From positions 248,001 through 312,000 of the forward strand of contig JAGIBN010000002.1 in the NCBI GenBank assembly GCA_017744315.1: a stretch of DNA of 64,000 nucleotides. The letters are read 5' to 3'. How positions within the stretch are numbered: position 1 is the stretch's first letter; every line of letters starts with the position of its first letter. Positions 1 through 8,914 of this stretch are shown piece after piece. The notes below the pieces were generated by a model. It ran no database searches. It was not told the DNA's origin and saw only the letters and a list, made by a program, of their open reading frames with translations. The position numbers and the translations under genes were made by a program. Source of the DNA: Porphyrobacter sp. GTDB taxonomy: Bacteria; Pseudomonadota; Alphaproteobacteria; Sphingomonadales; Sphingomonadaceae.

Positions 1-1601
1 ACTATCCGCGACGTGCCGAGTGACATCTTGGGTTGGAAGAAGGGAACTACGCGGTCCTGCTTGAGAGCCGTCAACGCAGCGGCAACCATCGTCTCTCGCC
101 CTTCCACTTCGGCCCTCATTGAGGATTCGAAGAGCTTTAGCTGCCCGCGTCCGGCGGTCTTTGCGGCATAGAGTGCGATGTCTGCCGCCTTCATGATTTC
201 GGAGCGGTTTGCTCCATCGTGCCATAGGCGACTGGCACCGATGCTGGCGCCACAGGCGAGGAGCTTTCCCTGGTACTCGAAGGGCTCGCAAAGCCCCGCG
301 TAGATTCGGGCTCCGGCACTCCAGACATCGGCGTCCGACCGAGCAGAGAAAAGAATAGCGAACTCATCTCCGCCAAGACGGACCACCAGGTCTTCCTCAC
401 CCAGAGCTGCCTGCAACCTCTCCGCAAAGGTCGAGAGCATGCGGTCCCCCGCGTCATGGCCGAGCGTGTCGTTGATGGTCTTGAAGTTGTCGATATCCAG
501 CATCAGCAGAGCGGCCGCCGGATCGTCGGTCCCGAGAATTCTGTCGAGTTCGTCCTGCAGCACCGCACGGTTTGGCAGGCCAGTGAGCGGGTCGTGCCTG
601 GCCATCCAGAGCGCTCGCTCCTCGGATCGCTTTTGGTGGGTGATGTCACGAGCGACCATCAAGATCCGTCCGGAATCGTCTGAGATGCGACTGGCGATCA
701 CGTCGAACCAGCGCAGCCTGCCATCGGCGTCGAGCCGCCGCGTCGTGAGATTGGCAGATCCTTTGCACGCTACGTCAGCGAGGGCCTTTTCACCGCCCTC
801 GCGATCGGCCGGGTGGAGCAGGGAAAGCCAGGCGCTCCCAATCAGATCGCCTTGCTCGCTCAGGGCCGAGTTCGGGCGATTGAAGAAGATGATGTCGTGC
901 TGCTCGTTGATGATGATCGTGTAGTCGGGGCTCGATTCCAGAATGATCCGGTTGAAGAACTCGCTCTTTTCGAGATCGCTTAGCGCCGTCATCTGCGTAA
1001 CCATCATCCGGTGCAGAACGAACGAAGCCGAGAAAATCGTGAGAATGAAGATCGGAAGCTGGATGGAAATGATGGCGAGGCCGGGCTGCGACACAATCGT
1101 GCCAGCCACGGTCGACGGTGCGAGGGCAAGAAAGACCATAAGGGCCGCGAGCCTCGGTGTACCGAAGTTGCGCAGGCAGATGCCGCTGACCATCGCGGCG
1201 GCCGACAGGCAGACGATGGTCGAAAGGACCCAGTCGTGGTGCGTCAGCGAGAAATAGGCGCCAAATCCAATCGAGGCTGCCCAGGCTGATGACAGGATCG
1301 CCGCGGTCGTTTTGGGCGGAGTTTTTCCGTTCCTGAGCGCTCTTCGCCCGGCCAAGAGGACGGGCAGACGGACGATCCCGAGAGCGATTTCAACCGCCAG
1401 CCATACGAAGAACGGCGTGGTCGGCTGCCGCCATACTGCGATGGCCGCAACGGCGATGCTGTTGAATATTCCGCCCAGAAAAATCGGCACCGAGCCGAAC
1501 AGTCCCGCTTCGAGCTGCAAGCGGATCGTTGGCGAAACCTGCATCCTCGCCCCCAGAAGCCAGTCTGTCGCACGATCGATGGGCTTCTTTAACGTACGCA
1601 C
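1..1601 (-). CDS. Membrane PAS-GGDEF-EAL protein (C-terminus cut by window edge)
   Basis: Predicted cyclic-di-GMP turnover protein in the inner membrane. About 533 residues are visible. The order is a hydrophobic N-terminal half with several membrane helices (roughly residues 30-190), a PAS domain (about 220-330, containing SSPDYTIII), a GGDEF domain with an intact RLGGDEF motif, and the first residues of an EAL domain (DRVVPFFQPKMSL), where the window ends. The inhibitory I-site RxxD is absent: GEED stands at that position. The frame is closed upstream by a stop at 1641-1643, so the first usable start is GTG at 1601; ATG at 1544 is the alternative. It is divergent from the phospholipase D gene. 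Whether the EAL half is catalytic cannot be judged here. Confidence 0.9.
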   Translation of the reverse strand, partial: MRTLKKPIDRATDWLLGARMQVSPTIRLQLEAGLFGSVPIFLGGIFNSIAVAAIAVWRQPTTPFFVWLAVEIALGIVRLPVLLAGRRALRNGKTPPKTTAAILSSAWAASIGFGAYFSLTHHDWVLSTIVCLSAAAMVSGICLRNFGTPRLAALMVFLALAPSTVAGTIVSQPGLAIISIQLPIFILTIFSASFVLHRMMVTQMTALSDLEKSEFFNRIILESSPDYTIIINEQHDIIFFNRPNSALSEQGDLIGSAWLSLLHPADREGGEKALADVACKGSANLTTRRLDADGRLRWFDVIASRISDDSGRILMVARDITHQKRSEERALWMARHDPLTGLPNRAVLQDELDRILGTDDPAAALLMLDIDNFKTINDTLGHDAGDRMLSTFAERLQAALGEEDLVVRLGGDEFAILFSARSDADVWSAGARIYAGLCEPFEYQGKLLACGASIGASRLWHDGANRSEIMKAADIALYAAKTAGRGQLKLFESSMRAEVEGRETMVAAALTALKQDRVVPFFQPKMSLGTSRI

Positions 1602-1772
1602 TTTGAGGGGGGCCTTGGTAACCGTCTGAATGCACTCGGGTTACCGAGGTAAAGTTAAGATTGGGCAACCTTTAAGGTAGGACTTTCCAATAGGTTGAGG
1701 GAGCGCGTCGGTAGGAATTGAAGCAGCTTCTGTACGGGATCGAGCCGGGACCGGAACTCGCGAGGGCGATCA

Positions 1773-3353
1773 GTGGTTGCCGCAACAGAGCAAGGGATGA
1801 GAGCAATCGGGGAAGCCTTGGGCGGCGACATCAAAGAATCCGCGTTCGACGACAGTTCCATCAACCCTGGCGTGTGGCGCTACGCGATGGCGTCTCGAGT
1901 GCGCGTCATCGTCGATGCGGAAGCCTATTTCGACTTGATTCAGCAGGCCATGCTCAAGGCTCGGCAGCGAATTCTGTTGATTGGATGGGATGTTGATACC
2001 CGAGTGCACCTGACGCGCGGCAGACGTTGGTGGCAGAGGGCGTGGAAACGGGACTATCCGGCTCGGCTCGGCGGTTTCATCCCTTGGCTAACCCGCAATA
2101 GACCAGGTCTCGAGGTCCGGATATTGAAGTGGGGCGTGGGCGCGCTCAAGTTCGCGTTTCGCGGAACAATGATGTTCGACCTCATTCGCTGGTTTCCGAA
2201 CCGCCGTATCGACTTCAAGTTCGACTCCATTCATCCGATCGGCTGCAGTCATCACCAGAAGATTGCCGTCATAGACAAAGGCTTCGCGGTTTGCGGCGGG
2301 ATCGACATGACTGTCGGGCGCTGGGACACGCGGGCGCATATCGAAGATGATCCACGCAGAAGGACGCCCAATGGCGCTCCTTATTTCCCGTGGCACGACA
2401 TGACTATGATGATGGAGGGGCCGATAGCTGCTGAGCTCGAAGAGCTGGGCCTGGACCGTTGGCTGCGCGCCGGAGGAAAGCCTCTCACGCCTTCATCGCC
2501 TTCGGACGAGAGCGCCTGGCCTGACGGACTCGACCCTCACTTCGAAAATGTGGAAGTCGGGATTGCTCGGACGAGACCGGAGTATGACGGCGATCCAGGC
2601 GTGCGAGAGATCGAGGATCTGTTCAAGCAGCACATCGCCAGCGCTCGCCACTTCATTTATGCCGAGAGCCAGTACTTCGCCTCGCGCGTGATCGCCGAGG
2701 CCATAATCGATCGCATGGCTGAGGTCGATCCACCGGAAGTGGTGATCGTTCAGCCCATTTCCGCAAACGGGTGGATCGAAGCGACGGCGATGGATCCCGC
2801 CAGAGCGCAACTGGTGGCCGCGATCCGGGAAATCGACCGGAACGCGCGTTTTCATATCTACACCCCCTATGCCGGCGAGACCCCGATCTACGTCCATGCC
2901 AAGGTCATGATTGTGGATGACCGAATCCTCCGGGTCGGATCGGCGAACTTCAACAACCGTTCGATGGGGCTCGACAGCGAATGTGACGTCTTCATCGATT
3001 GCGAGCGCCCCGCGAACGGGCATTGTGGAGAGCAGATCCGCGAGCTCCGCCATTCCCTGCTGGCCGAACACTGCGGGATACCGGTGGAGGAGGTCGCCAA
3101 ACTGATCGAGCGGACAGGATCGATGGCCGGAATGATCGCGGCACTTGGGAAGTCCTCAGGACAGCATCTGCGACCATTTCACCAGGATGTTGCGGCGGAA
3201 TTGCCCTTCAAGCTGGCGGCAAATGAGGTGCTCGATCCCGAAGAACCTGCAGAGATGTTCCAGATACGTGGTCCAAGGCGTGGCCTTTTGCGCAATGGCG
3301 GACTATTGGCCCGTGGAATGACCAGGGTGAAGAGGAAGTACCGCCCCCAATGA
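1773..3353 (+). CDS. Phospholipase D / cardiolipin synthase-like protein
   Basis: Member of the phospholipase D superfamily with two HKD motifs: HQKIAVID at residues 161-168 followed by GGID, and HAKVMIVD at 375-382 followed by GSANFNNRS. The family hydrolyses or transfers phosphatidyl groups, for example in cardiolipin synthesis. At 526 residues and without an obvious N-terminal membrane segment, it resembles soluble or peripheral PLD proteins more than typical ClsA. The start is GTG at 1773, with GAGGG at 1762-1766 six bases upstream; ATG at 1797 is an alternative. It overlaps folE by four bases, so the two are probably co-transcribed. The substrate cannot be told from the sequence. Confidence 0.9.
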   Translation: MVAATEQGMRAIGEALGGDIKESAFDDSSINPGVWRYAMASRVRVIVDAEAYFDLIQQAMLKARQRILLIGWDVDTRVHLTRGRRWWQRAWKRDYPARLGGFIPWLTRNRPGLEVRILKWGVGALKFAFRGTMMFDLIRWFPNRRIDFKFDSIHPIGCSHHQKIAVIDKGFAVCGGIDMTVGRWDTRAHIEDDPRRRTPNGAPYFPWHDMTMMMEGPIAAELEELGLDRWLRAGGKPLTPSSPSDESAWPDGLDPHFENVEVGIARTRPEYDGDPGVREIEDLFKQHIASARHFIYAESQYFASRVIAEAIIDRMAEVDPPEVVIVQPISANGWIEATAMDPARAQLVAAIREIDRNARFHIYTPYAGETPIYVHAKVMIVDDRILRVGSANFNNRSMGLDSECDVFIDCERPANGHCGEQIRELRHSLLAEHCGIPVEEVAKLIERTGSMAGMIAALGKSSGQHLRPFHQDVAAELPFKLAANEVLDPEEPAEMFQIRGPRRGLLRNGGLLARGMTRVKRKYRPQ

Positions 3354-3958
3354 GCAGTTTGGACGGTCCCGACGAGGACGATCCGCGTGGCAAGCCGCCA
3401 GTACCGCAAGACGTGCAGGAAGCCGTCCGCACCCTGATCCGCTGGGCCGGCGACGATCCGGAGCGCGAAGGGCTGCTCGACACGCCCAAGCGCGTGGCGC
3501 GGGCGTGGAAGGAGTATTGCCAGGGGTACACCGAAGACCCGGCCAGCCATCTTTCGCGCATGTTCGAGGAAGTCGGCGGCTACGACGAGATCGTGTTGCT
3601 CAAGGACATTCCTTTCCAGAGCCACTGTGAGCACCACATGGCGCCGATCATCGGCAAGGCTGCGATCGCCTATTTGCCGACCGACCGTGTCGTCGGGATC
3701 TCGAAACTCGCTCGTGTGCTTCATGCTTACGCTCGCCGGTTGCAGATTCAGGAGCGGCTGACGGCGGAAGTGGCCCAGTGCATCTGGGACGAACTGCAGC
3801 CCAAGGGCGTCGCTGTCGTGATCGAGGCCAGCCATGCGTGCATGACCGCGCGCGGGGTGCGGACGCCGGGCGTGAACATGGTAACAAGCCGGGTCATGGG
3901 TATCTTCCGTCGTGACGACAAGAGTCGCCAGGAAGTCCTCAAGCTGATGGGATATTGA
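3350..3958 (+). CDS. folE: GTP cyclohydrolase I
   Basis: Converts GTP to 7,8-dihydroneopterin triphosphate, the first step of tetrahydrofolate synthesis. At 202 residues it has the normal family length. Diagnostic motifs are visible: the zinc-binding FQSHCEHHMAPI segment, VGISKLARVL, and the C-terminal HACMTARGV segment with the second cysteine. The ATG overlaps the stop of the upstream phospholipase D gene (ATGA), and the murA-like gene begins one base after its stop, so the three genes look like one transcript. GAGGAAG lies about 10 bases before the ATG. Confidence 0.97.
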   Translation: MSSLDGPDEDDPRGKPPVPQDVQEAVRTLIRWAGDDPEREGLLDTPKRVARAWKEYCQGYTEDPASHLSRMFEEVGGYDEIVLLKDIPFQSHCEHHMAPIIGKAAIAYLPTDRVVGISKLARVLHAYARRLQIQERLTAEVAQCIWDELQPKGVAVVIEASHACMTARGVRTPGVNMVTSRVMGIFRRDDKSRQEVLKLMGY

Positions 3959-3959
3959 T

Positions 3960-5258
3960 TTGACCGCGCTACTCGTGCGGGGCGGGAAGCCCCTTACTGG
4001 CCGTATCGAACCTTCGGCCAACAAGAATGCCGTGCTGCCCGTGCTGTGCGCGACTCTGCTGACCGACGCGCCGATCATCCTGCGCAACGTCCCGGAGATC
4101 ACCGACGTTTCGCGGATCGTTGAGTTCTTCGGTACGCTCGGTTCGACGGTGAACTGGGACAAGACCGCCAAGACCCTCGAAATCGATCACTCGACGGTTG
4201 CGAAGGGCGCAGATGCCCGTCTGCCGCAGGCCATGCGCGCCTCGATCATGATGATCCCCGGCCTGATCGTGCGCCTGGGCGAGGCCCGGCTCGAGCATGA
4301 GGTCAAGGGATGCACCCTCGGCGCGCGCGAGATCGATCCTCACGTCGCCGTCTTCCGCGCTTTTGGAGCCGAAGTCAGCCAGAGCGGCCACGACATCGTG
4401 TTCCGCGCCAGCGGCAAAGGCCAGGCGGCGCGTATGTGGCTCGAATACGCTTCGGTCACCACCACCGAGAACTTCATCCTCAGCGCGCTGACGGTCAAAG
4501 GCACTTCGCAGATCGTCAACGCCGCCTGCGAACCGCACGTCCAGGAGATGTGCACTTTCCTCGAACTGCTCGGTGCGAAGATCATCGGCAAGGGGACCTC
4601 GATGGTCTCGGTCGAGGGCGGGGTGAAGCTCGGTGGCGCCGACTACACCTTCATCGACGACTTCCACGAGATCGCCACCTTCCTCGCCCTCGCGGCGGTG
4701 ACCGGCGGCGACATTCAGGTGCGCAACAACCATCCGGAACACTTCGACCTGATCGACCGCACGTTCGGCAAGTTCGGGGCCGAGGTGAAGCACGAAGGCG
4801 GCTGGTCTCGTCTTGCCGCCCCGGAACGGCTGGTGGTCGAGGAGAACTTCACCTCGCACCTGATCACCAAGGTCGAGGCGGCGCCGTGGCCTTACATCCC
4901 GGCCGACCTGCTGCCGATCTTCATCGCGCTTGGCGTAAAGGCGCAAGGCTCGGTGATGTTCTGGAACAAGGTCTACGAAGGCGGGCTGACCTGGCACACC
5001 GAACTCTCGCTGTTCGGTGCCCACACCCTGCTGTGCGACCCGCACCGCCTGATCACGTTCGGCGGGGACGAACTGGCGCCGGCAACGGTGACCAGCCCCT
5101 ACATCATCCGCGTGGCTATCGCGCTGTTGATGGTGGCGTCTTCGATCAAGGGTGAATCGACGATCCTCGATGCCGACCCGATCCGCCGCGCGCATCCGGG
5201 GTTCATCGACAACTTCGTCTCGCTCGGCGCCGACGTGCAGTGGGTGCAGGGCGCCTGA
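3960..5258 (+). CDS. MurA-like UDP-N-acetylglucosamine 1-carboxyvinyltransferase, divergent
   Basis: EPSP-synthase-fold enolpyruvyl transferase, 432 residues, about MurA length. MurA adds enolpyruvate from PEP to UDP-GlcNAc, the first committed peptidoglycan step. The N-terminal KN pair (SANKNAVLP) and the catalytic-loop cysteine (C118 in KGCTLGARE) are present, as is an Asp in YIPADLLP where MurA has the TDMQ aspartate. Many surrounding residues differ from canonical MurA: the GGCAIGARPVDLH loop reads KGCTLGAREIDPHVA, and the C-terminal DLRA and RGYE blocks are changed. It begins with TTG one base after folE. It may be a second MurA or an enolpyruvyl transferase with another substrate; the fold is secure and the exact reaction less so. 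Confidence 0.8.
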   Translation: MTALLVRGGKPLTGRIEPSANKNAVLPVLCATLLTDAPIILRNVPEITDVSRIVEFFGTLGSTVNWDKTAKTLEIDHSTVAKGADARLPQAMRASIMMIPGLIVRLGEARLEHEVKGCTLGAREIDPHVAVFRAFGAEVSQSGHDIVFRASGKGQAARMWLEYASVTTTENFILSALTVKGTSQIVNAACEPHVQEMCTFLELLGAKIIGKGTSMVSVEGGVKLGGADYTFIDDFHEIATFLALAAVTGGDIQVRNNHPEHFDLIDRTFGKFGAEVKHEGGWSRLAAPERLVVEENFTSHLITKVEAAPWPYIPADLLPIFIALGVKAQGSVMFWNKVYEGGLTWHTELSLFGAHTLLCDPHRLITFGGDELAPATVTSPYIIRVAIALLMVASSIKGESTILDADPIRRAHPGFIDNFVSLGADVQWVQGA

Positions 5259-5267
5259 GGAAGTGAA

Positions 5268-5292
5268 GAGGGGCGCCTCGTGAGCGCCCCTC
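5268..5292. terminator. Hairpin between convergent genes
   Basis: A nine-base perfect inverted repeat, GAGGGGCGC and GCGCCCCTC with a seven-base loop, lies between the murA-like stop and the peroxiredoxin stop and is followed by GTTCATTTT on the plus strand. It is a plausible terminator for the plus-strand operon and possibly for both directions. Confidence 0.7.
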
Positions 5293-5299
5293 GTTCATT

Positions 5300-5779
5300 T
5301 TAGAGCTGTCCGAGCATGTGCTCGGCGCTGCTGACCTTGAAGTCGCCCGGCGCTTCGACGTTCAGTTCTTCGACCACACCGTCGTTGATGATCATCGAGT
5401 AGCGTTGGCCGCGCTTACCCATGCCGAAGCCCGAGCCATCCATCGTCAGCCCGACCGCTTCGGCAAAGTCGCCGTTGCCGTCGGCCAGCATGGTGATGTC
5501 CGACGAACCCGAAGCCTTGTTCCAGGCGCCGAGCACGAAAGCATCGTTGACCGCGGTGCCGACGATCTCGTCGACGCCCTTGGCCTTGAGTTCATCGGCC
5601 TTCTCGACGAAGCCCGGGAGGTGCTTGACCGAACAGGTCGGGGTGAAGGCACCCGGGACGGAGAACAGCGCAACTTTCTTGCCGGCGAAGTATTCGCCGC
5701 TCTGGACCTTCTCCGGTCCGTTTTCAGTTACCTTGACCAGCGTCACGTCCGGCAGCTTGTCGCCTTTGGAAATCGTCAT
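5300..5779 (-). CDS. Peroxiredoxin (Prx5-type, AhpC/TSA fold)
   Basis: Thiol peroxidase reducing H2O2 and alkyl hydroperoxides, 159 residues. The peroxidatic site PGAFTPTCSVKHLPGF carries the catalytic cysteine in the Prx5/PrxII arrangement; the preceding segment is VALFSV. The start chosen is ATG at 5779 because AGGAGAAGGG stands five bases upstream; an open frame continues 20 codons further without a good ribosome site. It stands alone on the minus strand downstream of the ECF sigma gene, separated by about 80 bases. Confidence 0.93.
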   Translation of the reverse strand: MTISKGDKLPDVTLVKVTENGPEKVQSGEYFAGKKVALFSVPGAFTPTCSVKHLPGFVEKADELKAKGVDEIVGTAVNDAFVLGAWNKASGSSDITMLADGNGDFAEAVGLTMDGSGFGMGKRGQRYSMIINDGVVEELNVEAPGDFKVSSAEHMLGQL

Positions 5780-5857
5780 CTGAACCCTTCTCCTGTGTGA
5801 GTGCGCCTGCGTACATAGGTTGTGCTGTGAGGGGTGCAACCGCGATCCGAGTGGTCA

Positions 5858-6712
5858 CTAATGAAGTCCGCCTTCCAGGTGTTGGAGCTTGTCGGGATTG
5901 CGTACGGCATAGATCGCCCGAATCTGCCCCTCCTCGATCAGGAGGGCGGTGGTTTGCAGCACGCCGTCCGCTTCGCGAGTGACGAAGCCAGGGAGGCCAT
6001 TCACATAGGCATAGCGGACCAAGGCGCCCCGGTGATCTCGAGTTAGCCGGGCAATCGCGGCATAAGTCCGCGCGACATCGCTCGCGCCGCGCATCACGCG
6101 TGCCACGGCCGGCCGCTTGCCGCCGCCGTCCGAGTAGAAGCTGACGTCCTGGGCCAGCATCGTCCCCAGCCGCGCAGTGTCGCCTTCGCGTGAGGCGGCG
6201 AAGAAGGCCTCTGCGATCTCCATTCCGTGGGCGGGGCTGATCGGAAAGCGCGGCTTTTCCGCTCTCACATGCTCGCGCGCCCGACTGGCGAGCTGACGGC
6301 AGGCGGAAGGATCGCGGCCAAGGGTTCCGGCGATGTCCTCGAAGCTTTCGCCGAAGACGTCGTGGAGCAGGAACGCTGCCCGTTCGAGTGGCGAAAGCCG
6401 TTCGAGAGCGAGCATGAGCGGAAGCGTCACGTCCTCCACTTCATCCGCTTCGACGACGGGGTCGGGCAGCCATGGGCCGACGTAATCCTCGCGTTGCACT
6501 CTCGCTGACTTGAGTTGGTCCAGGCACAACCGCGTGACGACGCGGCGGAGGAACGCCTCCGGCACGCGCACGGCGGTGCGATCTGCTGCTTCCCAGCGCA
6601 TCCAGGCGTCCTGCACCACGTCCTCGGCGTCGCCCATTGAGCCGAGCATCCGATAGGCGACGCGTATCAGCCGTGGCCTCAAGGCCTCGAACTGGGTGGC
6701 CGCGTCGCTCAT
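5858..6712 (-). CDS. ECF41-type RNA polymerase sigma factor with SnoaL-like C-terminal extension
   Basis: Extracytoplasmic-function sigma factor of 284 residues, longer than ordinary ECFs. Region 2 (YRMLGSMGDAEDVVQDAW) and region 4 (LSPLERAAFLLHDVFGESFEDIA) are clear, followed by a SnoaL-like domain. The extension carries the ECF41 signature elements DGGGK (in YSDGGGKRP) and NPDKL near the end. In this family the extension is known to modulate activity in place of a classical anti-sigma factor, and the target is usually an adjacent carboxymuconolactone decarboxylase or oxidoreductase gene. That matches the arrangement here, where the ATG overlaps the stop of such a gene. Confidence 0.95.
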   Translation of the reverse strand: MSDAATQFEALRPRLIRVAYRMLGSMGDAEDVVQDAWMRWEAADRTAVRVPEAFLRRVVTRLCLDQLKSARVQREDYVGPWLPDPVVEADEVEDVTLPLMLALERLSPLERAAFLLHDVFGESFEDIAGTLGRDPSACRQLASRAREHVRAEKPRFPISPAHGMEIAEAFFAASREGDTARLGTMLAQDVSFYSDGGGKRPAVARVMRGASDVARTYAAIARLTRDHRGALVRYAYVNGLPGFVTREADGVLQTTALLIEEGQIRAIYAVRNPDKLQHLEGGLH

Positions 6713-7164
6713 GCCTTCCAGCCGAGACCCGCATCGAACAGGTCGAAGCCGACAGCGAGACGGTTCCAGCCGTTGATCACGTTGATCATCAGGGTCAGCT
6801 TCACTTGTTCTTCCTTGCTGAAGAGCCGGTCCAGCTCCTCATAGACGTGGGCCGGTGCGCGCATCTTGGCAACCAGTGTCATATGCTCGGTCCAGGCGAG
6901 CGCGGCGCGTTCGCGATCGTTGTAGCACGGGGCTTCCTGCCATGCGCTCAGCAGGGCGAGCCGCTGTTCGGTTTCACCGGCCTGGCGAGCTTCGAAGGTG
7001 TGCATGTTGAGGCAGTTGGCGCACCCGTTGATCTGCGAGGAACGGATTTTCACCAGTTCGACCAGTGGTTTTTCGAGTCCGCTCTCGGCCACCTGGTTGG
7101 AGAAGGCGAGCCAGGCTTGCATGAGCTCGGGCGCGGCGGCGTAGGGATTGAGGAGTTTCGTCAT
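6709..7164 (-). CDS. Carboxymuconolactone decarboxylase / AhpD-like protein, ECF41 partner
   Basis: 151-residue all-helical AhpD-like protein with the redox motif CANCLNMH, in which the two cysteines and the histidine of the AhpD CxxC-x3-H site are intact. Such proteins act as alkyl-hydroperoxidase-type reductases; the substrate is unknown. The start at 7164 is supported by AAAGGA eight bases upstream; longer open-frame starts would cross the promoter. It is the first gene of a two-gene unit with the ECF41 sigma factor, overlapping it by four bases, so the sigma factor probably drives its own operon. Confidence 0.92.
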   Translation of the reverse strand: MTKLLNPYAAAPELMQAWLAFSNQVAESGLEKPLVELVKIRSSQINGCANCLNMHTFEARQAGETEQRLALLSAWQEAPCYNDRERAALAWTEHMTLVAKMRAPAHVYEELDRLFSKEEQVKLTLMINVINGWNRLAVGFDLFDAGLGWKA

Positions 7165-7199
7165 GATCGCATCCTTTTCTTTGCGAGGGATGACGTCTT

Positions 7200-7226
7200 G
7201 ACGAGGCAGCGAGCGCGAATGTGACA
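7200..7226 (-). promoter_or_regulatory. ECF41-type promoter
   Basis: On the minus strand TGTCACA (7226-7220) is followed by exactly 16 bases and CGTC (7203-7200), the published ECF41 -35/-10 consensus. It lies about 36 bases before the ATG of the AhpD-like gene, with AAAGGA in the leader. I infer that the sigma factor encoded by the second gene recognises it. Confidence 0.8.
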
Positions 7227-7382
7227 TCGCAGCCGAAAATTTCTCATTCTTCCTGCCTCTGAGGCGAACAACCGATGGCGGGTTTGCCATGGGCGGCTCG
7301 ACCGACTATGTGCGTTCGCGATATCGGCGTCGGCATGGAGCCCCGGCTGCGCCTCCACCCCAAAGCATAGGAGTGTTGCACC

Positions 7383-8792
7383 GTGGCTACCGCTGCCGTC
7401 GCTGAAAATGACTATATCGTCCGGGACATCTCGCAGGCCGACTACGGCCGGGCCGAGATTGCCATCGCCGAAACCGAGATGCCGGGCCTGATGGCCCTGC
7501 GCGAAGAGTATGGCGCTTCGCAGCCGCTCAAGGGCGCGCTCATCACCGGTTCGCTGCACATGACCATCCAGACCGCCGTGCTGATCGAGACGCTCGTCGC
7601 GCTCGGCGCTGAAGTGCGCTGGGCCACCTGCAACATCTTCTCGACCCAGGACCACGCCGCCGCTGCGATCGCTGCGCAGGGCATTCCGGTGTTCGCCATC
7701 AAGGGCGAGAGCCTGGCCGAGTACTGGGACTATGTCGGCCGCATCTTCGACTGGGGCGATGACACCGTCTGCAACATGATCCTCGACGATGGCGGCGACG
7801 CCACGATGTTCGCCCTGTGGGGCGCGCGCGTCGAAGCGGGTGAGGCTTTGTTCGAGCCTTCGAACGCCGAGGAAATCGAGTTCGTTCGTGCGCTCAACGC
7901 GTTCCTCAAGGCCAAGCCGGGCTACCTGACCAAGACGGTCCAGGCGATCCGCGGCGTGTCGGAGGAAACCACCACCGGCGTCCACCGCTTGTACAGCCTG
8001 GCCAAGCAGGGCAAGCTGCCGTTCCCGGCGATCAACGTGAACGACAGCGTCACCAAGTCGAAGTTCGACAACCTCTACGGTTGCAAGGAATCGCTGGTCG
8101 ACGCGATCCGTCGCGCAACCGACGTGATGCTGGCCGGCAAGGTCGCTTGCGTCGCGGGCTTCGGTGACGTGGGCAAGGGCTCGGCCGACAGCCTCCGCAA
8201 CGGCGGCGCTCGCGTGATGGTGACCGAGATCGATCCGATCTGCGCTCTCCAGGCCGCGATGGAAGGCTATGAAGTCGTGACGATGGAAGAAGCCGTGAAG
8301 CGCTGCGACATCTTCGTCACCGCCACCGGCAACGAGGACGTGATCACCGCCGAGCACATGAAGGCGATGAAGCCGATGAGCATCGTCTGCAACATCGGTC
8401 ACTTCGACAGCGAGATCCAGATCGCCGCGCTCGACAACTACGACTGGGCCGAAGTGAAGCCGGGTACCGACCTGGTGACCTTCCCTGACGGCAAGAAGAT
8501 CATCATCCTCGCCAAGGGTCGCCTGGTGAACCTCGGCTGCGCCACCGGCCACCCGAGCTTCGTGATGAGCTGCAGCTTCACCAACCAAGTGCTGGCGCAG
8601 ATCGAACTCTTCGCCAAGGGCGGGGATTACCAGAACGACGTCTACATCCTGCCCAAGCACCTCGACGAGAAGGTGGCTGCGCTGCATCTCGACAAGCTCG
8701 GCGCCAAGCTCACCAAGCTGAGCCAGCGTCAGGCCGATTACATCGGCGTGCCGGCAAACGGTCCGTTCAAGGCCGATCACTACCGTTACTGA
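7383..8792 (+). CDS. ahcY: Adenosylhomocysteinase
   Basis: Hydrolyses S-adenosylhomocysteine to homocysteine and adenosine, keeping the methyl cycle running; cytosolic, NAD-dependent. Its 469 residues include the long insert typical of bacterial enzymes. Visible signatures are [18 protein letters not shown], the Rossmann motif [27 protein letters not shown], and the C-terminal DHYRY end that reaches the NAD site of the partner subunit. The start is GTG at 7383 with GGAG about 10 bases upstream. The leader of about 90 bases showed no SAH or SAM riboswitch that I recognise. It is a single-gene unit followed by a hairpin. Confidence 0.97.
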   Translation: MATAAVAENDYIVRDISQADYGRAEIAIAETEMPGLMALREEYGASQPLKGALITGSLHMTIQTAVLIETLVALGAEVRWATCNIFSTQDHAAAAIAAQGIPVFAIKGESLAEYWDYVGRIFDWGDDTVCNMILDDGGDATMFALWGARVEAGEALFEPSNAEEIEFVRALNAFLKAKPGYLTKTVQAIRGVSEETTTGVHRLYSLAKQGKLPFPAINVNDSVTKSKFDNLYGCKESLVDAIRRATDVMLAGKVACVAGFGDVGKGSADSLRNGGARVMVTEIDPICALQAAMEGYEVVTMEEAVKRCDIFVTATGNEDVITAEHMKAMKPMSIVCNIGHFDSEIQIAALDNYDWAEVKPGTDLVTFPDGKKIIILAKGRLVNLGCATGHPSFVMSCSFTNQVLAQIELFAKGGDYQNDVYILPKHLDEKVAALHLDKLGAKLTKLSQRQADYIGVPANGPFKADHYRY

Positions 8793-8806
8793 TCCCGAAC
8801 AAGCCC

Positions 8807-8834
8807 GGTCATCCCCGCTTCGGCGGGGGTGATC
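8807..8834. terminator. Long GC hairpin with TTCG loop after ahcY
   Basis: Arms of 12 bases (8807-8818 and 8823-8834), with only one mismatch and one G-U, close a TTCG tetraloop 15 bases after the ahcY stop. No T-run follows, so it may be a terminator or a copy of a dispersed palindromic repeat of the TCATCCCCGC kind that is frequent in sphingomonad intergenic DNA. Confidence 0.6.
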
Positions 8835-8914
8835 GGCTCATTCGGCCCGAATAGTCGTGCAGGAGGGGGCTTCGGGCATTGCATCCCCCGGTCGGCGCTA
8901 ATAGCTGACACCTC

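Noticed and set aside
1753-1778. Possible EcfG (general stress) promoter GGAAC-N17-GGTT before the phospholipase D gene
   Set aside because: The -10 part matches only GTT of CGTT and would overlap the preferred GTG start, so the evidence is too weak.
3969-5195. 408-codon open frame antisense to the murA-like gene
   Set aside because: Composition is a shadow of the sense gene, Arg/Asp/Leu-rich without motifs.
7291-7382. Possible SAH or SAM riboswitch before ahcY
   Set aside because: The leader is short and none of the conserved blocks of known SAH, SAM-II or SAM/SAH aptamers could be recognised.
7161-8780. 539-codon open frame antisense to ahcY
   Set aside because: Same cause; ahcY is complete and conserved over the whole stretch.
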